Shown here piece by piece: positions 1 through 8,041 of a stretch of 64,000 bases of DNA. The first letter of the stretch is position 1, and every line of letters starts with the position of its first letter. Below the pieces are notes generated by a model that was given only the letters and a program-made list of their open reading frames with translations, ran no database searches and had not been told where the DNA came from. This DNA is from Chloroflexota bacterium (GTDB taxonomy: Bacteria; Chloroflexota; Anaerolineae; Aggregatilineales; J027), in assembly GCA_024434115.1 (NCBI GenBank), contig QMIT01000003.1, forward strand, positions 62,001 to 126,000, given 5' to 3'. The position numbers and the translations under genes were made by a program.

Positions 1-1976
1 ACAATTCCCTGCGGGGTAATCACAACGGGGCGGCTGTTCGTTTCGGGGGGAGTCAAGACAATTGGGCCATCATTCAATTCAACAGGTTCATTGCCCTGTA
101 CCACTGGATATTGCCCGATAATTTCAGCCGAGCAGTCCGTATTGACATAACTGCGTGATACCCATGCAAAATCACCCCCGAAGTTAATCCGCAACCACTC
201 ACGATTACCGTTTACCCCTGTGATCTGGGCGGTGTGGCCTGTGTCCAAAACACCAATCACCCGACCATCTATGGGGGCGGTTCGCACATTCAACGCGGTG
301 GTGCTGGTCGCCATACAGATCGGCAGGGTTCCAAAGGCTGATACTGCCGCATCAAATCCAACGGGTACGCTGTAGGTGACATAGGGTCTATCAGCAGATG
401 TGCGGGCCGCAAATATCAGATGTGTCCCATCCAAACTCCAAAACGGAGCCAGCGTTTCTTGGTCAATCGGCGATACACGGTGACGCTGTGACCCATCCGC
501 CCGCATCACCTCAATCACCCGACGCTCATCCGGCCTAATTAGCCCATCGCCATCTGTATCTACAATCGTCGTAAAGGCAATCCATTCGCCGCTGGGGTCC
601 CAAATTGGGTCTATATCGTAAGTGTCCGGCCCCGTCAACCGCGACAGCCGATTACCTGTCTCATCCACCACCCAGATGCTGGCATAATCAAGGTCGTTTA
701 GGATGCCGTCCTCATTGGTATCCACATCAAACCCATGAAAGGCAATTAATTTTAGGCGGGGCGGCTCAAGTCGAATATCTAGGACATTCCCCGGTATAAC
801 AAAAAGGGGTATAGGTGCGCTGGTCACGTCTTCCATGAGGGATACTTGGTTTTGCTGTGCAATCAGAAAGCGCCGTTCATCTACCGTACCCGGCAAAGGC
901 AGTACCGAAGCGTTTTTTATAGCATCTAATGGAGTCGAAATTTTGGCGATGAAATCATAGACATAGACACCGGAACCGGGTTCAGTTGCGGGATAATGGG
1001 GCAACACTGTGTAGGTCAAAAAGCCATCACCCCATTGGATGTTATCCGCATTTAATCCGGTAGGGCTGGCATTGGTCAGGCTGGCAACATCCAGATTAGG
1101 CCGATTTTCCGACCAATTCAGCCACCCCAGTTGAATACTGAGGACCCAATCATAGTTTTGGAGCGAACCGGTGGCAATCTGCAAGGCGATATGATCCCGA
1201 TTGACCGAAAACCCACTCAGCCAAGCCTCGGCACTAGCCTGAGAAAAAGCCGGAAGGGAAATCCCTTCATCATAAGTCGCACCTTGATCGGGTGAAAAGC
1301 CGATCCGGCGCAGTTCTACCACAGCTTTACGACCCGAACGCAGAACATCCGACGCCCCCGATTGCACCAAAATGTGATATTCACTGGATTCGGTAGGTGG
1401 GGTCACGAAATGGGCAAGGCTGGCAAATGTATTGGGTTGGGTAATGCGCGTCGCCTCACCTCCGGCACGATTGACCACATAAACATGTCCGTCATCACCG
1501 GGGCTTTTGGCTGTGTACAACAAATATTGCCCATCGGCAGACCAGTCAAGATTATAGATACGTGTCCCGGTTGGTGCTTCAAAAACTGATAGAACGCCGT
1601 GTGAACTGGGGTAGACAATAAAAATACCCACCGGATCAGTTGGGAACGGGCCTCCCTGTTCGCTGGGATCGTGAAAGAAGGCGATAAAAGCGATTTCATT
1701 ATGGCTAGGCGACCATGCCATTGCCTGTACATTAAATTGAAAGGGCGAAGTAAGCTCTACATATTGTAGGCCATCGCCAGAATTCACCTGCTGCGGGACT
1801 ATGTAAATCCCTGTTGAGTCGCCACGATCAATCTTGCCATCCGCATTGGTATCTTGGGTCTGGCCCAAAAACGCCATTGTGCTTAGGTCGGACACTTCAG
1901 CGGCATAGGCGGGTTGCGGGATATATGAACCCAACAAAATAAAGAAAAGGCAAAGAGTCGTCAGTTTTTTGAGCAT
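1..1976 (-). CDS. Secreted beta-propeller protein with SH3-like domain (3' end beyond window)
   Basis: The reading frame runs from an ATG at 1976 off the left edge, so the C-terminus is missing. About 658 codons are visible. The first 25 residues form a signal peptide (KK, hydrophobic stretch, then AYA-A). The body has repeated blade-like segments such as AMAWSPSHNEIAF, YNLDWSADGQYLL and APFWSLDGTHLIF, typical of TolB/WD40-like six-bladed propellers. Three calcium-loop-like motifs occur: DTNADGKID (about residue 42), DTNEDGILN (about 415) and DTDGDGLIR (about 471). Residues about 552-615 form a bacterial SH3 domain (TALNVRTAP...WVSRSYV). The likely role is extracellular, binding cell wall or sugar polymers. 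The substrate is unknown. The propeller fold is inferred from the repeat pattern. Confidence 0.75.
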   Translation of the reverse strand, partial: MLKKLTTLCLFFILLGSYIPQPAYAAEVSDLSTMAFLGQTQDTNADGKIDRGDSTGIYIVPQQVNSGDGLQYVELTSPFQFNVQAMAWSPSHNEIAFIAFFHDPSEQGGPFPTDPVGIFIVYPSSHGVLSVFEAPTGTRIYNLDWSADGQYLLYTAKSPGDDGHVYVVNRAGGEATRITQPNTFASLAHFVTPPTESSEYHILVQSGASDVLRSGRKAVVELRRIGFSPDQGATYDEGISLPAFSQASAEAWLSGFSVNRDHIALQIATGSLQNYDWVLSIQLGWLNWSENRPNLDVASLTNASPTGLNADNIQWGDGFLTYTVLPHYPATEPGSGVYVYDFIAKISTPLDAIKNASVLPLPGTVDERRFLIAQQNQVSLMEDVTSAPIPLFVIPGNVLDIRLEPPRLKLIAFHGFDVDTNEDGILNDLDYASIWVVDETGNRLSRLTGPDTYDIDPIWDPSGEWIAFTTIVDTDGDGLIRPDERRVIEVMRADGSQRHRVSPIDQETLAPFWSLDGTHLIFAARTSADRPYVTYSVPVGFDAAVSAFGTLPICMATSTTALNVRTAPIDGRVIGVLDTGHTAQITGVNGNREWLRINFGGDFAWVSRSYVNTDCSAEIIGQYPVVQGNEPVELNDGPIVLTPPETNSRPVVITPQGI

Positions 1977-2076
1977 AGCATTTCAGATGTTGCATGAGAT
2001 AGGAAAACGCCGCCAATCTTAACAGGCAGTGACCCATTCAGCTACAGGTGACTTGTCTACTCCTGCTAAATGCGGT

Positions 2077-3087
2077 CTAGTCGGGGCGTTTTTTGTGATA
2101 TGGGATGTGTAGCAATCCAGCGGCGCGGCGTTTGGTTTCTTCGGGGCGGCGATCATAACGGGCGGTGGTTTGGATATTGGCGTGACCTGCCATGCGAGCC
2201 ACTGTCGCAATATCCGCCCCCGCATCCAATAGATCGCTAACAAATGTGCGGCGGAGGTCGTGCGGGCTAAATTCACGCAGACCCGCTTCATCGCCACGCT
2301 TGCGTAGAATATGAAAAATCGCTTGGGTCGTCAGACGGCGATTGATCAACTTGTCGGCTTTGTTGATATGCCAAAATAATGGGCCATCCTCATCCCCCCG
2401 CACCGCCAGCCATTCCGATAACACCGCGTTTGCCCCGTCATTCAGCCACGCAATTCTTTCTTTTTGACCCTTACCCCGCACCACCAATTTCCCTGTGTCG
2501 GGTACATAATCCGCCAGATCCAATTCGACAATCTCGGCCCGGCGGAGACCTGCCCCATATAAAACGGCAATCAGCGCAGCATCCCGAACCCCAGCGGGTG
2601 AATGATCTAGTCCACAGGTCATCAACAAAACACTAATTTCACCCATCGAGAGTTCACGGCCTGCTGGCAGGGTCGCATTTTTGATGCCCCGAATATCTAC
2701 CGCATTGCTGTAGGCATCAGGCGGCATCTGCCCTAAATTTTTGGCGGCTTTGAGGACACCCCGTAACGCCGAGAGCATCTTATTGACCGTCCCCGCCTTA
2801 TAATGGGCCGCGAGTTGGGCACGCACCGCCATCACATGCTGATAGCGCACCGCACCCCAATCACAGGTAAACGCATCGGCCTGCCCACCGCTCAAAATAG
2901 CGGCAATCGTATTCAGGGCTTGTAGCATGGTGCGTCGGCCCTGTTCGGTATTTAGGCTGGCTAAATAGACCGCTGCTGGATTTTGGTCAAGGGGAAGAGA
3001 ATGGACTAAAGGCGCAAGGGATAATTCCAATGATGGTATACCTCTCACAGTGGGGAAACGATCTCTGACCTTTGTTAGGAGTTGCAT
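2077..3087 (-). CDS. Tyrosine recombinase (XerC/XerD-like integrase)
   Basis: This 336-residue DNA strand-exchange enzyme cuts and rejoins DNA through a covalent tyrosine link. The N-terminal half (about 30-130) is a SAM-like core-binding domain. The catalytic half has every expected residue: R182 in GAGLRRAEI, K206 in GKGQKE, H276 and R279 in SPHDLRRTF, H302 in GHANIQTT and nucleophile Y311. Length and motif spacing fit chromosomal Xer-like enzymes as well as small element integrases. No flanking direct repeats, tRNA target or phage genes are visible, so there is no evidence that it mobilises anything here. It lies 65 nt downstream of the deacetylase-like gene on the same strand. Confidence 0.88.
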   Translation of the reverse strand: MQLLTKVRDRFPTVRGIPSLELSLAPLVHSLPLDQNPAAVYLASLNTEQGRRTMLQALNTIAAILSGGQADAFTCDWGAVRYQHVMAVRAQLAAHYKAGTVNKMLSALRGVLKAAKNLGQMPPDAYSNAVDIRGIKNATLPAGRELSMGEISVLLMTCGLDHSPAGVRDAALIAVLYGAGLRRAEIVELDLADYVPDTGKLVVRGKGQKERIAWLNDGANAVLSEWLAVRGDEDGPLFWHINKADKLINRRLTTQAIFHILRKRGDEAGLREFSPHDLRRTFVSDLLDAGADIATVARMAGHANIQTTARYDRRPEETKRRAAGLLHIPYHKKRPD

Positions 3088-3152
3088 CAGCCATCCGAAA
3101 GCCAGAGATCATCTTAGGATAACCATACCGTTTTTTTGAATAGAATGCAAAA

Positions 3153-4052
3153 TTAGCCATAAATTCGATGGGCTTCGCGGTGAGTAATCGCGTGCAAATC
3201 AGCCGTCATCTCCGGTGTCTTGGCATACCCCCCAGAAAGGGTCAATACGACAGGTAATCCGAGACGATGCAGGGTTTGCAGTACATAACAATCCCGTTTA
3301 TGCAGGCCGTCCCGTGTCAACAATAATCGCCCAAAACGATCCCCAGCCATCGGGTCAACCCCACCCAGATAAAACACGAGGTCGGGCTGTGATTCGCGCA
3401 GTGCCAATGGGAGATGAGTCGCCAGAGTGCTGAGATATAAATTGTCATTAGTTCCGTCAGATAGTTCAACATCATGCGATGACGGCGTTTTATGAAAGGG
3501 ATAATTGCGTGCGCCGTGCATCGAAAAAGTATAGGCGGTTGGGTCACTGGAAAAGATGCCCGCTGTACCATTACCTTGATGCACGTCCAAATCAATCACA
3601 AGGGCGCGTTTGATAATTCGCTCGTGGGTAAGCCGACGAATGGCAATGGCAACGTCATTTAACACACAAAACCCTTCGCCATGATCGGGAAACGCATGGT
3701 GTGTACCACCTGCTAAATTGGCTGCAATACCATCTTCTAAGGCCATAAACGCGGCATTGATACTTCCTTGTGCCGCCAATCGTGAACGCCTAACCAATCC
3801 TTTTGACCATGGCAACCCCAATTTGCGTTCCTCCGCTGAGTCAAGTGTGCCATTTTTGAGGCTATTCAGATATTCATAGGTGTGGACACGCAACAAATCC
3901 TCCCAATCAGCCTCGTAGGGTTCAATAACCTCCTCCGGCTTGACCAACTCCTCGCGCAGCAAAATCTGATGAAGCGCGGCGAACTTGCTCATTGGGAAAG
4001 GATGTCGTTCGGGTAATGGAGCAGAATAACCGGGACTAAAACTCACGCGCAT
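3153..4052 (-). CDS. Histone deacetylase family protein (zinc amidohydrolase)
   Basis: This 299-residue member of the arginase/deacetylase fold removes acetyl groups from lysine, polyamine or small-molecule amides. In bacteria the substrate is usually unknown, with acetoin-utilisation (AcuC) and acetylpolyamine hydrolases as relatives. The active site is complete: the charge-relay pair H118-H119 in GGTHHAFPDHGEGFC, zinc ligands D156 and H158 in DLDVHQGNGT, the third ligand D233 in GGVDPMAGD, and Tyr276 in LSGGY. The start at 4052 is the only one that keeps the family N-terminus (SFSPGY...HPF). It is transcribed divergently from pepA across 118 nt. Confidence 0.9.
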   Translation of the reverse strand: MRVSFSPGYSAPLPERHPFPMSKFAALHQILLREELVKPEEVIEPYEADWEDLLRVHTYEYLNSLKNGTLDSAEERKLGLPWSKGLVRRSRLAAQGSINAAFMALEDGIAANLAGGTHHAFPDHGEGFCVLNDVAIAIRRLTHERIIKRALVIDLDVHQGNGTAGIFSSDPTAYTFSMHGARNYPFHKTPSSHDVELSDGTNDNLYLSTLATHLPLALRESQPDLVFYLGGVDPMAGDRFGRLLLTRDGLHKRDCYVLQTLHRLGLPVVLTLSGGYAKTPEMTADLHAITHREAHRIYG

Positions 4053-4170
4053 AATATCATGTTTCCATCTAAAACGACCCGCGAAACTGTACCACCAAAA
4101 CCCAAAAGCATCTACAATTAGGCCGCATGATAAATTTTTGAACTATTGCCATGTATTGGAGATAGTGATT

Positions 4171-5676
4171 ATGGAAGTAAAAGCAGTTGTCGGTCAGCTT
4201 CAATCTATTGAAGCCGATGCCATCATCGTAAATCTTTTTGAAAATTCGGAATTGAGCGGGGCGACTCGTGCAGTAGATGAGGCCATCGGTGGCGTGATTC
4301 AAGACCTTGTTTCGGCGGGTGACTTTTCTGGTAAGGCGGGGCAGATAACGGTACTGTATCCACGTGGGGTGATCCCAGCCCGTCGGGTGATAGTGGTTGG
4401 GTTGGGAGATCGAGAAAAATTTAAGGTCGAGACGGTACGCCGTGCCGCTGCTTCTGCCATCCAAAAAGTCCGTGACCTCAAAGTGAATCATGTCGCCAGT
4501 GTGATTCATGGCACAGGGGCAGGTGGCCTGACTATTGAGACCGCTGCCGAAGCGATTACTGAAGCGAGTTTTATGGCCCTCTATGGGTATTATGAGCAGA
4601 AATCCAAAGAAGCTCCCGAAGCCTTTCCTAAAATCTTTTCATTGGTTGTCCTTAATGAAGCCGATCTAGCGTCTGCCGAGGCGGGTGTTCATTCCGGCCA
4701 AGCCATTGCCAGCGGGGTCAAAATTACGCGGGATTTGGTCAATATGCCGCCGAATTTTTGCACTCCGATTCACATGGCGGAGGTTGCAAAACAGGTCGCT
4801 GCCGAGGTAGGCCTTAAGGTGACAGTCTTGGAACAAGCCCAAATGGAAGCCTTAAAAATGGGGGCATTATTGTCCGTTTCGCAGGGCAGTGATACCCCGC
4901 CGCGCTTCATTATTTTAGAACACCATGCGGATCGCGCTCAGGAACTGGAAACGATGGTGTTAATCGGCAAAGGTGTCACCTTCGACACTGGAGGCTATAG
5001 TATCAAGGCCGCCGAGGGCATGGAAAGTATGAAAAATGATATGGCGGGTGGGGCAGCCGTGATTGGCGCGATGCGAGTCATCGGCGCACTGAATCTGCCT
5101 CTCCATGTGATTGGCATTGTGCCGTCAGTGGATAACATGATTAGTGGCAATGCCTTTCGCCCTTCCGAAGTCATCACCGCCAGCAATGGGGTGACGATTG
5201 AAATTATTAGTACCGATGCGGAGGGCCGCATGATTCTCGCGGACGCACTCGTTTTCGCAGAGCGCTTTAAGCCAACCGCGGTTGTAGATATTGCGACACT
5301 GACGGGTGCCTGTGTCACGGCGTTGGGTGGGATGGCCGCTGGGCTTTTTTCTACCAGCGACGTGCTGCGCGATGCGTTAATGGCAGCAGGCGAGACCACC
5401 AATGAAAAAGTCTGGCCCATGCCCTTATTTCCCGAATATGACAAACTGATCGAATCGAATACCGCCGACATCAAGAACACTGGCGGACGCTTTGGGGGTG
5501 CCTGTACCGCCGCCGCCTTTCTCAATCATTTTGTATCCTATCCGGCGTGGGCACATATTGATATGGCTGGGATGGGAATGGATGCCAAAGATAGCAGTCC
5601 TTATCTACCCAAAGGTGCGACGGGTTATGGGGTACGTTTATTTGTAGAATTGGCCCGCCGTTGGGGTCAAGCATAA
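4171..5676 (+). CDS. pepA: Leucyl aminopeptidase (M17, cytosolic)
   Basis: This 501-residue two-metal M17 exopeptidase releases N-terminal residues from peptides in the cytosol. The ATG at 4171 is chosen because GGAG (4158-4161) lies 9 nt upstream. An upstream in-frame start would add 11 unlikely residues. The metal-site motifs are GKGVTFDTGGYSIK, the NDMAGGAAV helix and STDAEGRMILAD. The last is the family signature, normally NTDAEGRL, here with Ser for Asn and Met for Leu. The N-terminal half is the alpha/beta regulatory domain that drives hexamer assembly in E. coli PepA. The adenosine-specific kinase-like gene follows after 15 nt and is probably co-transcribed. Confidence 0.93.
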   Translation: MEVKAVVGQLQSIEADAIIVNLFENSELSGATRAVDEAIGGVIQDLVSAGDFSGKAGQITVLYPRGVIPARRVIVVGLGDREKFKVETVRRAAASAIQKVRDLKVNHVASVIHGTGAGGLTIETAAEAITEASFMALYGYYEQKSKEAPEAFPKIFSLVVLNEADLASAEAGVHSGQAIASGVKITRDLVNMPPNFCTPIHMAEVAKQVAAEVGLKVTVLEQAQMEALKMGALLSVSQGSDTPPRFIILEHHADRAQELETMVLIGKGVTFDTGGYSIKAAEGMESMKNDMAGGAAVIGAMRVIGALNLPLHVIGIVPSVDNMISGNAFRPSEVITASNGVTIEIISTDAEGRMILADALVFAERFKPTAVVDIATLTGACVTALGGMAAGLFSTSDVLRDALMAAGETTNEKVWPMPLFPEYDKLIESNTADIKNTGGRFGGACTAAAFLNHFVSYPAWAHIDMAGMGMDAKDSSPYLPKGATGYGVRLFVELARRWGQA

Positions 5677-5691
5677 CACAGGAGTGAAACA

Positions 5692-6180
5692 ATGGAACTT
5701 TCGATGGTGACGGTCCAAAAACCGGATGCGATTAATTTCATTTTGGGACAAAGCCATTTCATCAAAACGGTTGAGGATATGCACGAAGCACTCGTAACGG
5801 CTGTCCCCGGCATCAAATTTGGCCTCGCTTTTTGTGAGGCTTCGGGCGCGTGCCTCATCCGTTGGAGTGGGACGGATGACGAGATGATCGAGCTTGCCAA
5901 ACAAAACGCGCTGGCGTTGTCGGCAGGTCATTCATTTATTTTGTTTTTGGGAGAAGGGTTTTTCCCGATCAATGTGCTTCATGCCGTCAAAAATGTGCCA
6001 GAAGTGGTACGAATTTTCTGTGCAACCGCCAATCCTACACAGGTGATTGTCATTGAAACCGAGCAAGGGCGTGGCATCTTAGGCGTGGTGGATGGCTTTA
6101 AGAGTAAGGGCATAGAGGACAGCGAAGGCATTAGCTGGCGGAAGGGCTTCCTGCGGAAGATTGGCTATAAACTGACCTAA
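5692..6180 (+). CDS. Adenosine-specific kinase family protein (PF04008)
   Basis: This 162-residue protein matches the small, highly conserved family known from archaea and thermophilic bacteria as adenosine-specific kinase (formerly DUF355). Recognisable blocks are NFILGQSHFIKTVEDMHEA, VPGIKFGLAFCEASG, AGHSFILFLGEGFFPINVL, FCATANPTQVIV and the near-invariant QGRGILGVVDGF. The family name rests on a structural study of an archaeal member, and physiological proof of activity is thin. A strong AGGAG lies 9 nt before the ATG. It follows pepA by 15 nt, and a hairpin with a T-rich tail ends the pair. Confidence 0.88.
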   Translation: MELSMVTVQKPDAINFILGQSHFIKTVEDMHEALVTAVPGIKFGLAFCEASGACLIRWSGTDDEMIELAKQNALALSAGHSFILFLGEGFFPINVLHAVKNVPEVVRIFCATANPTQVIVIETEQGRGILGVVDGFKSKGIEDSEGISWRKGFLRKIGYKLT

Positions 6181-6197
6181 TGTGAGCCTTTTGCGGA

Positions 6198-6230
6198 GAA
6201 CAGGGGTAAAATAAATACCTCTGTTCTTTT
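6198..6230 (+). terminator. Intrinsic terminator after the pepA operon
   Basis: An 11-bp stem (6198-6208 with 6216-6226, one G-T wobble) with a 7-nt loop is followed by TTTTATTT. It sits 17 nt past the stop codon of the kinase-like gene and overlaps the stop of the convergent ParA-like gene. The T-tract is on the plus side only. Confidence 0.85.
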
Positions 6231-6966
6231 ATTTCGCCACACGTTCCCCCAGATGCCTGAGTTTCAGTGTAAAAGGATGGTTAGGATACGTCAGGGCAAA
6301 AAGATTGCTGCTGCTGGGGGCGACATCCGAAACATCTGGCAGTACCGTTGCCACTTCACAGCCATAGGCCTTTTCAACCTGTGATTTCACTTGGCTGCTG
6401 TCAAATGAATGGTCCACGCGGTTAATAAGCAGCAGCAGCATTGGGATTTCTAACTTGCGGGCGATGTCAATGGCGACACCAGTTCCCTGTAAATCATCTT
6501 GATCTAGCCGCGAGACAAGCAGCAAGGCTTCCGCGATGGCTAGAAATGGCAGCGTAATTGGACTAAGCCCCGCGCCAACATCAAGTACGAGCGTGTTAAG
6601 CCGCAGGCTGTGGAACAATTCGCGGAAGCCATCAATCAGCAATTTTGCATCCAAACCATTAAAAGCTGAATTTTGTGGCAGATTGGGCAACAAAAAAAGT
6701 CGGCCACCCACATCGTCAGCGGCATAAGGCGTCACGTCGAGAACTGTGTCTTTGATGGAGGCTTGCCCATGTAGATAATCTGTGAAAGGGTGGGCAATAT
6801 CGCTTTCAGAAATTCGAAAGACTGTATGAAGGTCTGGCGATAGCAAGTTGCCGTCCAGAAGCCCAACGCGATTGCCTTGCAGTGACAACAGGGCTGCAAG
6901 ATTTGCCGCAATCAATGATTTTCCTGCGCCGCTGTGAAATGAATGGATGGCAACCACTTTGGGCAT
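6229..6966 (-). CDS. MinD/ParA-type P-loop ATPase
   Basis: This 245-residue SIMIBI-class ATPase resembles MinD, FlhG and CpaE-type positioning proteins. The P-loop is FHSGAGKSLIAANLA near residue 10. It keeps the GKS of Walker A but has His-Ser where classical MinD/ParA has the signature Lys-Gly, so the deviant Walker A is only partly conserved. Switch and Walker B-like segments follow (GLLDGNLLSPDLH, LNTLVLDVGAGLS). A partner protein such as a kinase, pilus or flagellar component would normally define the role, but none lies adjacent. The nearest upstream gene on the strand is a small 2TM protein 71 nt away. Confidence 0.8.
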   Translation of the reverse strand: MPKVVAIHSFHSGAGKSLIAANLAALLSLQGNRVGLLDGNLLSPDLHTVFRISESDIAHPFTDYLHGQASIKDTVLDVTPYAADDVGGRLFLLPNLPQNSAFNGLDAKLLIDGFRELFHSLRLNTLVLDVGAGLSPITLPFLAIAEALLLVSRLDQDDLQGTGVAIDIARKLEIPMLLLLINRVDHSFDSSQVKSQVEKAYGCEVATVLPDVSDVAPSSSNLFALTYPNHPFTLKLRHLGERVAK

Positions 6967-7037
6967 CGAACACTCCTACATAGCTGATTCAATCTAAGCT
7001 AGGCATAGTGTAGTATAAAATAACGGATTGCGGAAAT

Positions 7038-7343
7038 TTAGGCATCAATTTTGCGTTTGGGTTTTTCAGGCATATCTTTCGCCATCAATTCTTGTATCTT
7101 CCGTTCTTCCCAGTCCTTGCCGAAGAACCTTTCAGCGCCATAGACATTATAGGCATGGGCAACCACGCCAATACCCCAGAAGAAATAGACAAAATAGGCC
7201 CAGTCTATGCCATCCCCTGTTACCAAGTCAATAATGGTGAGAAGTGTGCAAATGCCAATGTACCACGCCAGATGCGACCAGAACTCTTTAATATCTTTGA
7301 CCCGCTTCTTGGCTTTTTCATATGCTTCCGATTGAGTATCCAT
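7038..7343 (-). CDS. 2TM domain-containing small membrane protein
   Basis: This 101-residue protein starts with a charged amphipathic helix (SEAYEKAKKRVKDIKEFW). Two hydrophobic helices follow (about 24-42 and 49-68), separated by a short TGDGID turn, and the tail is Lys-rich. This is the layout of the 2TM domain family, often seen alone or fused to LytTR/histidine kinase modules. The function is unknown; it should be an inner membrane protein with both ends in the cytosol. It is divergent from the GNAT gene. Confidence 0.75.
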   Translation of the reverse strand: MDTQSEAYEKAKKRVKDIKEFWSHLAWYIGICTLLTIIDLVTGDGIDWAYFVYFFWGIGVVAHAYNVYGAERFFGKDWEERKIQELMAKDMPEKPKRKIDA

Positions 7344-7426
7344 GTGTTAGCTCCAGTGAACTTCACTTAGACGCGAATGATAGTATAACAAGAGACGACA
7401 GCTTTTTTCATCAAGGAGACCCCATT

Positions 7427-7978
7427 ATGGCCTACGAACTAGAGACCCATCGTGCCTTGCTGCGTAACATTACGTTAGATGATGCCCAAGAGTATTACGA
7501 TCAAATTTGGAGTCAACCCGATGTGATGCGTTATCTACCGGGGGGTGCGCCGCGTGTCCGAGAGCAGACCGAAACCTACATTAATTATTTCTCCAATCAT
7601 TGGGCTGCACATGGTTTTGGATTGTGGGGGGTGGTTATCAAAGAGACGGGCAAATTTATCGGGCATTGTGGTATCCAAATTATTCAAGAGACCCAAGAAA
7701 TCGAAGTAGCCTATGCTTTTGGAAAGGACTATTGGGGGCGAGGGCTTGGCTCAGAAACTGCCCATGCCAGTCTGCGGTTTGGCTTTGAGGAGCTTGGGTT
7801 AGAACGTATTATTGCAATTGCCGTCCCCGAAAATATGGCCTCGCGGCGGATTATGGAAAAAAACGGCATGAAATATCAGGGAGAAAAACGGATTGTCGGG
7901 TTTGACCTTTCGTACTATGTGTTGATGCGTCATGAATTTGTCCCCAACAACGAACCCTACCTTTTGCGAAAATTGTAA
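7427..7978 (+). CDS. GNAT-family N-acetyltransferase (RimJ/RimL-like)
   Basis: This 183-residue acetyl-CoA-dependent transferase belongs to the Acetyltransf_3 (RimJ/RimL) branch. Typical blocks are LETHRALLRNITLDDA at the N-terminus, GHCGIQIIQETQEIEVAYAF, the acetyl-CoA pyrophosphate loop YWGRGLGSE, and AVPENMASRRIMEKNGM near the C-terminus. Enzymes of this type acetylate ribosomal protein N-termini, antibiotics or small metabolites, and the substrate cannot be told here. The ATG at 7427 is preceded by AAGGAG (7413-7418). An upstream in-frame extension lacks a ribosome site and would overlap the divergent 2TM gene. Confidence 0.85.
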   Translation: MAYELETHRALLRNITLDDAQEYYDQIWSQPDVMRYLPGGAPRVREQTETYINYFSNHWAAHGFGLWGVVIKETGKFIGHCGIQIIQETQEIEVAYAFGKDYWGRGLGSETAHASLRFGFEELGLERIIAIAVPENMASRRIMEKNGMKYQGEKRIVGFDLSYYVLMRHEFVPNNEPYLLRKL

Positions 7979-8041
7979 CCTGCGACATGGTATCATGTCT
8001 GTGTGAAATCGCTTGAAACATTACACGGAAGGATTTCCTCC

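Noticed and set aside
1403-1732. 109-aa minus-strand frame inside the first gene
   Set aside because: It is an alternate-frame shadow of the long propeller gene, which is open across the whole region and has a signal peptide and repeats.
2077-3087. Prophage or genomic island driven by the first recombinase
   Set aside because: No phage structural genes, tRNA-end duplication or direct repeats are nearby, and neighbours are ordinary chromosomal genes.
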